The position numbers and the translations under genes are program-made. The notes below the pieces were generated by a model. It was not told the DNA's origin. It searched no databases and worked only from the letters and a program-made list of their open reading frames with translations. From positions 2,542,001 to 2,606,000 of the forward strand of contig NZ_CP071955.1 in the NCBI RefSeq assembly GCF_017603965.1: a stretch of DNA of 64,000 nt, read 5' to 3'. Of this stretch, positions 47,956 to 57,550 are shown in pieces (the first letter of the stretch is position 1; each line of letters begins with the position of its first letter). The DNA comes from Xanthomonas fragariae (GTDB taxonomy: Bacteria > Pseudomonadota > Gammaproteobacteria > Xanthomonadales > Xanthomonadaceae).

Positions 47956-48007
47956 AGCTTGCTCCTTTCTTATCTGCAGGACTTTAGCGTACTCACCCGC
48001 ACAAAAG

Positions 48008-48035
48008 AAAACGGCAGGAAGAACCCGGCCGTTTT
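48008..48035. terminator. Rho-independent terminator between the TonB receptor and ppnN
   Basis: AAAACGGC and GCCGTTTT form an 8-bp stem around a 12-base loop. The minus strand continues TTTTCTTTT, so it should end the receptor transcript 25 bp past its stop. The plus-strand T-run (GTTTTT) makes it potentially bidirectional. Confidence 0.8.
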
Positions 48036-48060
48036 TGCAACATTCGACACGCTAATCAGA

Positions 48061-51000
48061 TTAGAACTGGTAGCGGAAGCCCAACTGCAGCGCCCAGCGG
48101 GAGATGCCCTTGTCGTCGTAGACGGTCGCGGCATCCGGCTGGTTGAAGCGATACACGTATTTGCCGGTCGCCGCGTCGATACCGCCGTACTCGGCCACAC
48201 CTTTGAAGCCCGGGAACGCGTATTCGTCGACACGGCCCCACTTCTTGTTGAGAAGGTTGCCCACATTCATCACGTCAACCCATATCTGCGCCTTGTTGCC
48301 GTCGAAGAAGCCCGGAAGCTCCTGTTCCAGGTGTAGATCGAACTGGTTGACCCACGAATTGCGCACCGCGTTACGGCCCGCAACCTGGCCCTTATGCGTA
48401 GAAAGGTACTGGTCGTTATTGACGTAGTTCCAGAACGCATTTTCTTCGGCCGCATTGCGGAACAACACATCGCCGCGTACTGCCGGAATGTATAGCAGGT
48501 CGTTTGCGCGACCATCGCCATTGGCGTCGTTGTCGAAGGTATAGCTGTACGGGCGACCGCTGCGGCCCTGGTAGATCAGGCCAAGCTTGGTTGCATAGTC
48601 GCCAACGAAGTTGTGCTTCCACTGCAACGTACCGAGGATGCTGTCCTTGATTTGGTATGCAGACGTCGCGTTGACTTCTTCGTTGGCTTGGAAAGTCGCC
48701 GTGTTGAGCAGCTGCGAGCCCGATGTGGAGCTGGTCAGACCGCTGACTTCCTTCGCATTCGAATAGGTATACGCCAGGCTCGAAGACCAGTCGCTGTCGT
48801 TGAACGGCTTGCTCAGGCCAACGGTGAAGCTCTGCGTGCCACCCTGATCGGTGGAGCGCGCGATAATGGCATCGTTGAAGTTAGGGTCCTCACGCAGCGC
48901 ACGGATATCCGTTCCGCTGTTTTCACATGACGAACCCAGTGCCACACCGGTTTCGCGAAGACATGCGTTACCGAGGGCGTTCCAGTTTGCCGGGTTAAGG
49001 CCGTTGGGATTCCAATAGATATTGCGTCCATCCTGGCCAACTGCAGTCGCGGCGCCCAGATTGAGCTGCTGGTAATAGATCGCTTCCTTGACCTTGGTAA
49101 CTACACCCTCTACCGACGCGACGATGCCGTACCACGGCAACTCGGTATCGAATGCCAGATTTGCCTTCCACACCGCAGGCTGGCCAAGGTCTTTGTCGAC
49201 GAAGTCGACCGACTGCGTTTGACCCAACACGCCGCGCGGCTGATCGTTGATATCCGGCGTGAAGCGGATGCCACTGTTGGACGCATTCGGGAAGTTATAA
49301 TCGGTGAACGCAAGGCCTGTATTGGAATACGGGTTGGACAACCACACCGAGGCAGCCGCACCCTGGAACAGGCCGACGCCACCACGCAACTGAGTCGGAC
49401 GATCTGCGTCGAAGGTGTAGTTGAAACCGAAGCGCGGCTGCCACAGACCATTGCCATCGATCGTTTCATCGTTGCGCACGCCAAAGGCATTGAAGGCAGC
49501 TTGGTTGAACTGCGGCGAGTTCTTCACCATCGGCTCGTCATAGCGCAGGCCGAAGTTCAAGGTCAGGTTGCTGTTGAGAGTCCACGAATCCTGCACGAAC
49601 ACGCCGACGTTGCGCATGCCCCACTTTGCAGCGATGTCGTCGATACCGGTGGCCGAGTACGAATAACGATATGCGTTCGGCAGATTCGCCTGATAATTGG
49701 CAATCGAATTGAACGTGTAGTTACCGAAGACGCGCGGTCCGAACAGGTTATAGATGTCGTTGTCTTCGTAATCGAAGCCGAACTTGACCGTGTGGTCATT
49801 CAAGAACAGCGTTCCAGCGAAGAACGCATTCCAGGTTTCGGTACGCAGCTCGTTGGCCTGCGTATTGGCCTCGGTGCCAAGGTTCAAGGTGTTGTTGCCG
49901 AAGCGCACGGCGATTGCCGGCAGCTGCGATGCGGCGGTACGTACGGCCGAGTAATCGCGGTAGGACACCTTGGCTTCGGTCGAGAACGTGTCGGTCCAGT
50001 CACTGAACAACTGGCCGGTGTAGGTCTCAAGTTCAAAGTCGCGCACGTAATGGTACGAGTTCAACGCCAGCGTATTGTTTCCGAACCCGTTGAGGTTGGC
50101 CGTGCTCTGCTCGGACTTGCCGTAGCGCAACGAACCACGATGCTTGTCGCTGATGTTCCAATCCAGTTTGAAGCCCTTCTCTTCCGAATCGGAGTCCAGC
50201 ACTGGTAGCGTCAAGGTGCCGGGATCGAAACCGTAGACGTTGCGCGAGATATCGATGACCTGATCGACTTGCGCCTGGGTGATGCCGACTTCATTGCTCG
50301 CACCAGAACCCACCGGACCGTAACCGCTATTACCGGTAAATACACCCTTGCCCTGGTATTTTTCGTAATTGGCGAAGAAGAACAACTTGTCCTTGACGAT
50401 CGGGCCACCCAGGGTCAAACCATAGGTCGCTTCGTTATCGAATAATTGCGGGCGGATGTCGTTCTGGTTCTTGCCGGACCAATCGTTCTTGCGATAGGTG
50501 CCATAGACAGAGCCGTGAAATTCGTTGGTGCCCGACTTGGTGACCGCGTTGATCACACCACCGGTACCACTGATAGTGACGTCATAGTTCGCCACATCCA
50601 CCGAGATTTCGTCGATGACGTCCATCGAGAACGGCTGGCGCGGGGTCGGCAGGCTGTTGGATTCCAGGCCGAAGGCGTCGTTGGTGCTGATGCCGTCGAC
50701 GCGGATCGCGTTGTAGCGCGGGTTCTGGCCAGCGATGGAGATTTCGTTGCGCGCCTTGTCGGTCTGCGCGACACGCGGATCCAGACGCACGTAGTCTTGC
50801 AGGTTGCGGTTGATCGACGGCAGCGATTCGATTTCTTCGCGGGTCACGTTAGTGCCGGTGCCCATCTTGTTGGCGCTGAAAATGGCCGAGCCGTAGTTGC
50901 CGGCAATCGCCTGCACGGTGCCCAGAGTGGCCAGGTCGCCGCCAAGGGCCGCATCGACCTGATTGACCTTATCAAGATTCAGGTAGATGCCCTCGCGCGT

Positions 51001-51261
51001 GGTGTTGCCCGTGCCGGAAGCGGTGATGGTGATGGTGTACGGCCCACCCACACGCAAACCGCGCGCGTTGTAGCGTCCGCTGGCATCGGTGTTGACGCGG
51101 CTGACGGTGCCCGATTCAACATGGACGATCGTCACGTCGGCATTCGGCACCGGCTGACCGCCACGGCCGGTGACCACGCCAGCGACGCCGGCAGAGGTGC
51201 TCTGAGCGAACACGGGGACAGCGGCAAGTGCGACAACAAGGCCGAGAGTCAGCTTGGACAT
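48061..51261 (-). CDS. Oar-like TonB-dependent receptor
   Basis: A roughly 1066-residue outer-membrane receptor. A signal peptide (MSKLTLGLVVALAAVPVFAQ) is followed by a carboxypeptidase-regulatory-like domain (about residues 27-110, VAGVVTGRGGQPVPNADVTI). A plug domain has IRVDGISTNDAFGLESN and GTGGVINAVTKSGTNEFHGS, and a large beta-barrel ends in the aromatic GFRYQF. The layout is that of Oar-type receptors, abundant in Xanthomonas; the ligand is unknown. An in-frame ATG at 51285 would add MTHPRCLC ahead of the signal peptide. Confidence 0.9.
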   Translation of the reverse strand: MSKLTLGLVVALAAVPVFAQSTSAGVAGVVTGRGGQPVPNADVTIVHVESGTVSRVNTDASGRYNARGLRVGGPYTITITASGTGNTTREGIYLNLDKVNQVDAALGGDLATLGTVQAIAGNYGSAIFSANKMGTGTNVTREEIESLPSINRNLQDYVRLDPRVAQTDKARNEISIAGQNPRYNAIRVDGISTNDAFGLESNSLPTPRQPFSMDVIDEISVDVANYDVTISGTGGVINAVTKSGTNEFHGSVYGTYRKNDWSGKNQNDIRPQLFDNEATYGLTLGGPIVKDKLFFFANYEKYQGKGVFTGNSGYGPVGSGASNEVGITQAQVDQVIDISRNVYGFDPGTLTLPVLDSDSEEKGFKLDWNISDKHRGSLRYGKSEQSTANLNGFGNNTLALNSYHYVRDFELETYTGQLFSDWTDTFSTEAKVSYRDYSAVRTAASQLPAIAVRFGNNTLNLGTEANTQANELRTETWNAFFAGTLFLNDHTVKFGFDYEDNDIYNLFGPRVFGNYTFNSIANYQANLPNAYRYSYSATGIDDIAAKWGMRNVGVFVQDSWTLNSNLTLNFGLRYDEPMVKNSPQFNQAAFNAFGVRNDETIDGNGLWQPRFGFNYTFDADRPTQLRGGVGLFQGAAASVWLSNPYSNTGLAFTDYNFPNASNSGIRFTPDINDQPRGVLGQTQSVDFVDKDLGQPAVWKANLAFDTELPWYGIVASVEGVVTKVKEAIYYQQLNLGAATAVGQDGRNIYWNPNGLNPANWNALGNACLRETGVALGSSCENSGTDIRALREDPNFNDAIIARSTDQGGTQSFTVGLSKPFNDSDWSSSLAYTYSNAKEVSGLTSSTSGSQLLNTATFQANEEVNATSAYQIKDSILGTLQWKHNFVGDYATKLGLIYQGRSGRPYSYTFDNDANGDGRANDLLYIPAVRGDVLFRNAAEENAFWNYVNNDQYLSTHKGQVAGRNAVRNSWVNQFDLHLEQELPGFFDGNKAQIWVDVMNVGNLLNKKWGRVDEYAFPGFKGVAEYGGIDAATGKYVYRFNQPDAATVYDDKGISRWALQLGFRYQF

Positions 51262-51285
51262 GCACAGACAACGGGGATGGGTCAT

Positions 51286-51681
51286 TTCGGTAGCCTCGAG
51301 ACAGGTTGGGCGGTGACAAAAAGGCGCAGTCGGCCCAACCGTTGCCGGGGGTAAGCTGCAGATGATCTGTGGTCCCTTGCCGCGCGACCGGTTGCTGCCG
51401 CAACGGTTAACAACAGATTAACACGCTAAGGCCCGGTTATGACGGAAACGTGACAAAGTGCGCACTGTGCATCCTGCAGTTCGCATGTGCCGCCGTAAAC
51501 GCCATGCTGCGCAAAGTCGCAGGCAAAAAAGACCCATGTCTCGGATAAGCAGAGACAGGATTGGGACTTGGAAGCAGGCTCGTAAAGAATGTCCAAGCAC
51601 CATCCGACTGACGCAGCCGGTCGCTTCCAACTCTCGGTTTCCATCTCTCGTGCACCAGACCGCCCTGCACCGAAAAACGCC
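51286..51681. other. Gap upstream of the TonB receptor
   Basis: About 395 bp lacking a recognisable gene. It must hold the promoter and leader of the receptor gene on the minus strand. I see no clear operator, Fur-like box or repeat in it. Confidence 0.5.
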
Positions 51682-52281
51682 TTAAATCGACACCGGCAAC
51701 TTGAAGTAGGTCCCCAAGCCATCCAAGAACATCTGCACCGAGATAGCCACCAGCAACATGCCCATCAGGCGCTCGATCGCGGTAAGTGCACGATGACCGA
51801 GCAGTTTGTACAGCAGCGGGGCCGACGCCAGGATCGTGGATGCAGCAATCCAGGCGATCATCAGTGCCAGGCTCCAATCCCATAGCCGGGTCGGTTCATT
51901 GCTGCCCATCAGCATCACCGCAGCCATGCCGGACGGGCCGGCCACCAGAGGGATCGCCAGCGGCACGATGAAGGGCTCGCCATCGGGGATCTCGCCCATC
52001 AGGCCTTCCGGGCGCGGGAAGATCATGCGGATGCCGATCAGGAACAGCACGATGCCGCCAGCGATCGCCATCGATTCCTGACGCAGATGCATCAACTCCA
52101 GCGCGTATTTGCCGCCCCACAGAAACCCCATCAACACGAACAAAGCGATCAGCAACTCGCGCGCGAGCACGAAGCTTTGGCGACGCGGCGGCAGCGGCTT
52201 GAGCACGCTGAGAAACACGGGGATGTTGCCCAGCGGGTCGAGGATCAGGAACAGCAGCAAGGCTGCCGACATGATGGTCAT
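51682..52281 (-). CDS. MarC-family integral membrane protein
   Basis: A 199-residue protein with six predicted membrane helices and family motifs FLILDPLGNIPVFLSVL at the N-terminus and PLAIPLVAGPSGMAAVMLMG in the middle (UPF0056/MarC). The transport substrate is not established; the original link to multiple antibiotic resistance was withdrawn for E. coli MarC. The start at 52281 (MTIMSAALL) overlaps the upstream SDR stop by four bases. Confidence 0.9.
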   Translation of the reverse strand: MTIMSAALLLFLILDPLGNIPVFLSVLKPLPPRRQSFVLARELLIALFVLMGFLWGGKYALELMHLRQESMAIAGGIVLFLIGIRMIFPRPEGLMGEIPDGEPFIVPLAIPLVAGPSGMAAVMLMGSNEPTRLWDWSLALMIAWIAASTILASAPLLYKLLGHRALTAIERLMGMLLVAISVQMFLDGLGTYFKLPVSI

Positions 52282-53021
52282 GCGGAAGGACTCCAGATCG
52301 CACCGCGATGCGCGGCACCCGCAATGGACAGCAAGGCGACGCAGGCCCATGCAGCGCGCGCGGGATCGACTGCATCGCGGTCTTCGTGATGCGTGAAGGC
52401 ACGTGCGCGCAACGCGGTACGCATCGGTCCGGGCTGCAGGCCGCTGATGCGCACCGTGCCGGCGACGGTTTCGTGATGCAGACTGGCGAGCAAGCCGTGC
52501 TGCGCATACTGAGCTGCGCCGTAGGCGCCCCAATACGCCTGCCCAACCCGCGCTGTATCATCCACGACGAAGACCACTGCCGCATCGTGTTGCTGGCGCA
52601 ACAGCGGCAAACAGGCCTGGGTCAACCAGGCACGCGCGGTGAGATTCACATGGATGGCGCGTGCGAAGTCCGCAGGCGCTGCGAGCTCGACCGGAGTCAG
52701 GCCGGCAAAATCGGCCGCGCAATGCAGCAGGCCGCTCAACCCACCAAGCTCGAACTGTAACCGCTGCACGAGCGCAGCATAATCGTCCGGGGTGGCGCCG
52801 GCCAGGTCCAGCGGATAGAGCAACGGTTCCGGCCCCAGCTTGGCGACTGCATCATAAATACGCTCCAGCGGACGCAGCTTGCGGCCAAGCAACACCACAG
52901 TCGCGCCGGCAAAGGCGCACGCCTTTGCAGCAGCAGCGCCCAGACCGCCGGCGGCGCCTGTGATCAATACCACTCGATCGGCCAGCGCAGCCGCGTCAGA
53001 CTGGTCCTGCAACGCGCTCAC
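52278..53021 (-). CDS. Short-chain dehydrogenase/reductase-like protein, catalytic residues replaced
   Basis: A 247-residue SDR fold resembling YciK. The nucleotide site TGAAGGLGAAAA (residues 21-32) is intact. The active site is not: Tyr167 is kept, but the Lys four residues later is Gln171 (YGAAQ instead of YxxSK), and the Ser position falls in VVDDT (residues 152-156). It probably binds NAD(P) without standard dehydrogenase activity. It overlaps marC downstream and grxD upstream by four bases each, so the three genes form a coupled set. Confidence 0.82.
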   Translation of the reverse strand: MSALQDQSDAAALADRVVLITGAAGGLGAAAAKACAFAGATVVLLGRKLRPLERIYDAVAKLGPEPLLYPLDLAGATPDDYAALVQRLQFELGGLSGLLHCAADFAGLTPVELAAPADFARAIHVNLTARAWLTQACLPLLRQQHDAAVVFVVDDTARVGQAYWGAYGAAQYAQHGLLASLHHETVAGTVRISGLQPGPMRTALRARAFTHHEDRDAVDPARAAWACVALLSIAGAAHRGAIWSPSA

Positions 53022-53338
53022 GGCTGATAAGCCTCGCTGACGATACGCCTGAGTTCACCGGCCTCGAACAATTCCAGCGTGATGTCGCAACCGCCGATCA
53101 GCTCGCCATGAATGAACAACTGCGGAAAGGTCGGCCAGTTGGAATAACGCGGCAGATTCGCGCGCACCTCGGGTTCTTCCAGCACGTTGACGGTGCGCAG
53201 TTGGTCGGCACCTGCCGCGACCAATGCCTGCACCGCACGACTGGAAAACTCGCACATCGGGAACTGCGGGGTGCCTTTCATGAACAGCACGATCGGGTGG
53301 TGTTCGAGTTCGGCCTGGATCCGTTCCATTTCCGGCAT
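53018..53338 (-). CDS. grxD: Monothiol glutaredoxin (GrxD type) with CEFS active site
   Basis: A 106-residue Grx4-type protein that carries and delivers [2Fe-2S] clusters. The fold motifs are clear: VLFMKGTPQFPMC, NWPTFPQLFIHGELIGGCDI and the glutathione-binding TFPQ. The active site reads Cys29-Glu-Phe-Ser (codons TGC GAG TTT TCC) where the family has CGFS, one base change away. The start at 53338 (MPEMERIQ) matches the family; the frame is open upstream to 53407. Confidence 0.9.
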   Translation of the reverse strand: MPEMERIQAELEHHPIVLFMKGTPQFPMCEFSSRAVQALVAAGADQLRTVNVLEEPEVRANLPRYSNWPTFPQLFIHGELIGGCDITLELFEAGELRRIVSEAYQP

Positions 53339-53460
53339 TGGACTCTCCTGACTGGGAGCGGCAAGCCCGACCGCCGAGTCGGATAGACTTCCGCTAAAGG
53401 CGCGCATTGTAAGCCTTCAGCGCGACCTGTCGCCGCACTCCCTTCGCTGCCCTTGCCATC

Positions 53461-54039
53461 ATGCCGATCGAACATCTTGCACTGCCCTACTCCCGCGCCG
53501 CCCTTGAGCCGCATTTGTCGTCGGCGACATTGGAAGCGCACCACGGCGTCTGCCACCGCAACGAGGTCGAACGGCTCAATGCACATATCGAAGGCAGCGA
53601 CTTTGCCGAGCTGACGCTGGAAGAGATCATCGCGCGAGCGCAAGGCACGCTGTTCCATCTGGCCGCGCAGGTGTGGAACCATAATTTCTATTGGCAATGC
53701 CTGCGTGCACGCGGTGGAGGCGAGCCGCTTGGCCAGCTGTCCGACAGCATCGCCAAATCGTTCGGCGACTTCGTCCACTTCAAGCAGGAATTCAACCGCG
53801 TCGCCTTGGGCACCTTCGGCTCGGGTTGGGTATGGCTGGTGCAGCGCCCGGACGGCACGCTAGCGGTCGTCGCCACACCGAACACGTCCACTCCGGTCAC
53901 CGGGGCGGACACGCCGCTGCTCGCCTGCGACATGTGGGAGCATGCGTATTACCTGGATTACCAGCACGATCGCACGCAATACGTGGACGCGTTCTGGAAA
54001 CTGATCAACTGGGATTTTGTGGCTAGCCGGTTGGGCTAA
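53461..54039 (+). CDS. sodB: Divergent Fe/Mn superoxide dismutase
   Basis: A 192-residue member of the Fe/Mn SOD family. All four metal ligands can be placed: His27 (LEAHHG), His74 (VWNHNFYW), Asp157 and His161 (CDMWEHAYYLDYQ). Gln70 before WNH fits the iron type. However, the helix after His27 reads HHGVCHRNEV where E. coli SodB has HYGKHHQTYV. This puts Cys at the His30 position and Glu35 at the gateway Tyr34 position. Activity may therefore be altered. It diverges from grxD with a 122-bp gap. Confidence 0.85.
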   Translation: MPIEHLALPYSRAALEPHLSSATLEAHHGVCHRNEVERLNAHIEGSDFAELTLEEIIARAQGTLFHLAAQVWNHNFYWQCLRARGGGEPLGQLSDSIAKSFGDFVHFKQEFNRVALGTFGSGWVWLVQRPDGTLAVVATPNTSTPVTGADTPLLACDMWEHAYYLDYQHDRTQYVDAFWKLINWDFVASRLG

Positions 54040-54181
54040 CCACGCCGTTCTCGCAGCAAATGAGAGATCGCTCATCTGCTGCAAGTAGGCATCTGAAAGC
54101 AATCAAGCATTGCGATAAGGCTTCATCAAAGGACTAGCGCATCGGCCATGTAGCCGCATCCGCGTTAATGCGTCTTGCAAA

Positions 54182-55327
54182 TCACCCTTCGCTCAAGCGC
54201 GCGACCACCGGCTCAACCTGGGTGCCACGCAGCAACGCAGTGCCCGCATCGTTCAGTGCCTGTGCAAGCGTCTGCGAGGTGTCGGCGCGCAACGTTGCGT
54301 GGCCGACCTTGCGCCCGTCACGCGATTGCTTGCCGTAGTGGTGCCAATGTCCGCCCGGTACCGCCAGAAATGCGGCAGCTTCCGGCACAGCGCCCAGCCA
54401 ATTGAGCATGCAGGCATGCCCACGCATCGCGGTGCTGCCGAGCGGCAAGCCGAGTACGGCACGCACGTGATTTTCGAACTGCGATGTCTCTGCGCCTTCG
54501 ATAGTCCAATGTCCGGAGTTATGCACGCGCGGGGCCATTTCGTTGGCGAGCAATTGGCCGTCGCGCACAAACAGCTCAAGTGCGAAAACGCCCACATAAT
54601 CCAGGCGCTCGGCAATCGCGCGCGCATGCGCCGCTGCGGCAGACTGCAGCCCGGCATCCCCAGTTGCCGGCGCGAGGCTGGCCGACAGCACGCCGTGCAC
54701 ATGCCAGTTTTCAGTCAACGGCCAGGCGCGGAACTCGCCATCGCGACCGCGCACAGCCACCACGCTGAGCTCGCGCTGGAATGGCACGAACGCCTCCACG
54801 ATCAACCCGACCTTGCCCGCCTGCGCGCCGAGCGCGTCCCATGCCGCATCGGCATCGGCGAGCGTCTTGATGCGGAACTGCCCCTTGCCGTCATAGCCGA
54901 AGCGACGCGTCTTGAGCACGCACGGTGTACCGATACGCGCCAGCGCCGCATCCAACCCGGCGCGGTCGTCGATGGCCGCAAACTCCGGCACCGGAATGCC
55001 GAGCTCGCGAAACAAGGTTTTTTCGCTGAGCCGGTCCTGTGCCACCGCCAATGCAGCAGGACTTGGAAAGACCGGCACCTGTGCGGCGAGCTGCTGCGCA
55101 CTGGCAGCCGGCACATTCTCGAAATCGAAGGTGAGCACATCCGCCTGTGCGGCGAATGCGGCAAGCGCAGCCGCATCGTCGAAAGCACCGACCTGCAGCG
55201 GGGCCACCTGCCCTGCACAGGCATCAGCCGCCGGGTCGAATACCGCAAAACGCAAGCCCAACGGCGCGCCGGCCAACACCAACATGCGTGCCAATTGGCC
55301 ACCGCCAAGAATGCCGACGGTGGTCAT
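54182..55327 (-). CDS. purK: N5-carboxyaminoimidazole ribonucleotide synthase PurK
   Basis: PurK carboxylates AIR with ATP and bicarbonate in purine synthesis. The 381-residue ATP-grasp protein starts with the dinucleotide-like [19 protein letters not shown]. It has the ATP-binding [18 protein letters not shown] near residue 135 and the metal-binding [18 protein letters not shown] near residue 265. It overlaps purE by four bases, and the product passes to PurE. Confidence 0.96.
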   Translation of the reverse strand: MTTVGILGGGQLARMLVLAGAPLGLRFAVFDPAADACAGQVAPLQVGAFDDAAALAAFAAQADVLTFDFENVPAASAQQLAAQVPVFPSPAALAVAQDRLSEKTLFRELGIPVPEFAAIDDRAGLDAALARIGTPCVLKTRRFGYDGKGQFRIKTLADADAAWDALGAQAGKVGLIVEAFVPFQRELSVVAVRGRDGEFRAWPLTENWHVHGVLSASLAPATGDAGLQSAAAAHARAIAERLDYVGVFALELFVRDGQLLANEMAPRVHNSGHWTIEGAETSQFENHVRAVLGLPLGSTAMRGHACMLNWLGAVPEAAAFLAVPGGHWHHYGKQSRDGRKVGHATLRADTSQTLAQALNDAGTALLRGTQVEPVVARLSEG

Positions 55328-55827
55328 TGCCGGGGGTCGTCGCTAGCCATGACATCGTCGGTCTGCTTGGCACGGAACTGTGCCAGTGCCTGGCCGATAT
55401 GCGCCTGTTCGGGTGCCACCATCGCTGCCGCGAACAATGCCGCATTTGCCGCACCAGCATTGCCGATCGCAAACGTAGCCACCGGAATCCCGGCTGGCAT
55501 CTGCACGATCGATAGCAACGAATCCATGCCGTTGAGCACCTTGGACTGCACCGGCACGCCGAGCACCGGCACTGCGGTCTTGGCGGCGAGCATGCCCGGC
55601 AGATGCGCCGCGCCGCCGGCGCCAGCGATGATTGCGCGCAGGCCGCGTTCGCCAGCCCGCTCGGCATAGCTGAACAACACATCGGGCGTGCGGTGCGCCG
55701 AGACCACCTTGACTTCGTAAGGCACGCCCAGCGCATCCAGCTTCTGAGCTGTGTGTTGCATAGTCTCCCAATCCGAACGGGAGCCCATCACGATGCCGAC
55801 TAGCGGCGCGGGGTGGTTGGAGGTCAT
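55324..55827 (-). CDS. purE: N5-carboxyaminoimidazole ribonucleotide mutase PurE
   Basis: The 167-residue enzyme converts N5-CAIR to CAIR. Hallmarks are [20 protein letters not shown] near the N-terminus, [15 protein letters not shown] with the catalytic His, and [16 protein letters not shown]. It heads the purEK pair and diverges from the Trm112-like gene. Confidence 0.97.
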   Translation of the reverse strand: MTSNHPAPLVGIVMGSRSDWETMQHTAQKLDALGVPYEVKVVSAHRTPDVLFSYAERAGERGLRAIIAGAGGAAHLPGMLAAKTAVPVLGVPVQSKVLNGMDSLLSIVQMPAGIPVATFAIGNAGAANAALFAAAMVAPEQAHIGQALAQFRAKQTDDVMASDDPRQ

Positions 55828-55885
55828 GGCCCTGCCTTGCGGTAAAGACGTATTCTAGCCAACTTCCACGCAAGACAAGACTTCG

Positions 55886-56155
55886 ATGGATCGCAAATTG
55901 CTCGACCTGCTGTGCTCGCCCGACACCCGCCAGCCGCTTTCGCTGCTCGACGGCAAAGGCCTGGAAGCACTCAACACCGCCATTGCCGGCGGAAACCTGC
56001 AGCGTGCCGATGGCACCTTGCAGGCACAGCCGCTGCGCGAGGCGCTGATCACCCGCGACCGCAAGCAGATCTTCCGCGTCGACGACGGCATTCCGGTGCT
56101 GCTGGCCGAAGAAGCCATCGGCACTGAGCAGATCGCCGACTTCCCCGAGAAGTGA
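55886..56155 (+). CDS. Trm112-like (UPF0434) small protein
   Basis: An 89-residue protein of the YcaR/UPF0434 family. It begins MDRKLLDLLCSPDTRQPLSL and ends with DRKQIFRVDDGIPVLLAEEA, the conserved Trm112 pattern. The usual Cys pair is reduced to a single cysteine (Cys10), so zinc binding is unlikely. In eukaryotes and archaea relatives activate methyltransferases; bacterial roles are unclear. Its stop overlaps the nadC GTG start. Confidence 0.85.
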   Translation: MDRKLLDLLCSPDTRQPLSLLDGKGLEALNTAIAGGNLQRADGTLQAQPLREALITRDRKQIFRVDDGIPVLLAEEAIGTEQIADFPEK

Positions 56156-57036
56156 GTCTTCCTGTGCGCACGACCGTGCCGGAGGCACCATCGGCCGCGC
56201 TGGTTGACGCCGACGTGGCACGCGCACTGGCCGAGGACATCGGCACTGGCGATGTGACCGCAGCGCTGTTGCCCGATCAGGCCGACAGCGCGTACCTGCT
56301 GTGCAAGCAGAATGCGGTGATCGCAGGCCGCCCCTGGTTCGACGCGGCGCATCGTGCACTCGATGTGCAGGTGCGCATCGACTGGCACGTGCACGAAGGT
56401 CAGCACGTCAGCGCCGGCACTGTGTTGGCCCTGCTGCATGGCCGCAGCCGCAGTCTGGTCAGTGCCGAGCGCACCTCGCTCAACTTCATGCAGACGCTCT
56501 CGGCCACGGCCACCACCACGGCTGCGTACGTCGCTGCAGTGGCCGACACCAACACCCGCATCCTGGACACGCGCAAGACGCTGCCGGGCCTGCGCGCCGC
56601 ACAGAAATACGCGGTACGTTGCGGTGGTGGCGACAATCACCGCATCGGGCTGTTCGATACGGTGATGCTCAAGGAAAACCACATCCGCGCAGCCGGATCG
56701 CTGAGCGCAGCCGTGCATGCCGCACGCGCGCAGCAACCGCAGTTGCCGCTGGTGGTCGAAGTGGAAACGCTGGAGCAACTGCGCGAGGCATTGCAGGTCG
56801 GCTGCACGCGCATCCTGATCGACGACTTCGATCAGGCGATGCGTCGCGAAGCAGTCCGTCTCGTTGCCGCTTTGCCGCACGACCAACGCATTCCGCTCGA
56901 AGTCTCTGGCAGCGTGGATCTGGCCGGCATTCGCGCAATTGCCGAAGACGGCGTGGACTGCATTTCCATCGGCGGGCTGACCAAACACGTGCAGGCGGTG
57001 GACCTGTCGCTCAAACTCGGCCCGCCACCGCGCTGA
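56152..57036 (+). CDS. nadC: Nicotinate-nucleotide pyrophosphorylase (carboxylating) NadC
   Basis: NadC makes nicotinate mononucleotide from quinolinate and PRPP, a step of de novo NAD synthesis. The 294-residue protein shows LAEDIGTGDVTAALLP, ERTSLNFMQTLSATAT, ILDTRKTLPGLRAAQKYAV (PRPP and quinolinate contacts), and the C-terminal LEVSGSVDLAGIRAIAEDG with SIGGLTKHV. It starts at a GTG overlapping the previous gene's stop by four bases. Confidence 0.95.
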   Translation: MSLPVRTTVPEAPSAALVDADVARALAEDIGTGDVTAALLPDQADSAYLLCKQNAVIAGRPWFDAAHRALDVQVRIDWHVHEGQHVSAGTVLALLHGRSRSLVSAERTSLNFMQTLSATATTTAAYVAAVADTNTRILDTRKTLPGLRAAQKYAVRCGGGDNHRIGLFDTVMLKENHIRAAGSLSAAVHAARAQQPQLPLVVEVETLEQLREALQVGCTRILIDDFDQAMRREAVRLVAALPHDQRIPLEVSGSVDLAGIRAIAEDGVDCISIGGLTKHVQAVDLSLKLGPPPR

Positions 57037-57093
57037 TTTCACGCGCACGCGGGTCTTGCAGCCTGCTGCAATTGTGTCTGTGCAGGATCCGCG

Positions 57094-57546
57094 ATGACTG
57101 TAAAACCTTGGTCGTGCATTTGTCTGGTGCTGGCGGGATTTGGAGGCAGCGCTGCGGCTGCAGAAGTGTGCGATATCCCGCCACACAGTCTGGCACCAGT
57201 CCTGCCGCGATCGCCAGCGTGCGCAGCGCCTGTAAAGAGCGTCGTTTGTGGCAGCACTCGCTTATCGATGCCAAAGGTCGTCTCGGCGTGACTGAAGCCA
57301 AATCGCGTTACGGCGTCGTCGCGTGGCAGGCCAATGGCGCGACAGCGGTACGCTTGCATCGATGGGCGATCGCCCCGGCGCATCGACTTGCGCGGCGCTG
57401 GATGGCACGCGCTATATCGCTGGCGATTGCCGCGCTTTCCTGGTCGACAATCCGTGGTCGGCGGCATTCATTTCGTGGGTGACGACACAGTCCGGGCTGA
57501 GCGGCTTTCATCGCTTCGCACGGCATCCTAGCGGGCGCCTACGACA
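57094..57546 (+). pseudogene. Broken secreted-protein gene with DUF2272-like segment
   Basis: The first frame starts MTVKPWSCICLVLAGFGGSA, a signal-peptide-like N-terminus, and ends at 57291. A second frame from about 57323 carries GTRYIAGDCRAFLVDNPWSAAFISWVTTQSG, split here for length at residue groups GTRYIAGDC, AFLVDNPWS and AAFISWV. This resembles the DUF2272 peptidase-like family. The two parts are out of frame, and the sequence is cut by the MITE at 57551 soon after the match. I read it as one inactivated gene, with moderate confidence in the family. Confidence 0.5.
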
Positions 57547-57550
57547 TTTT

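Noticed and set aside
54040..54181. RNA gene between sodB and purK
   Set aside because: I found no tRNA-like arms or other conserved RNA structure.
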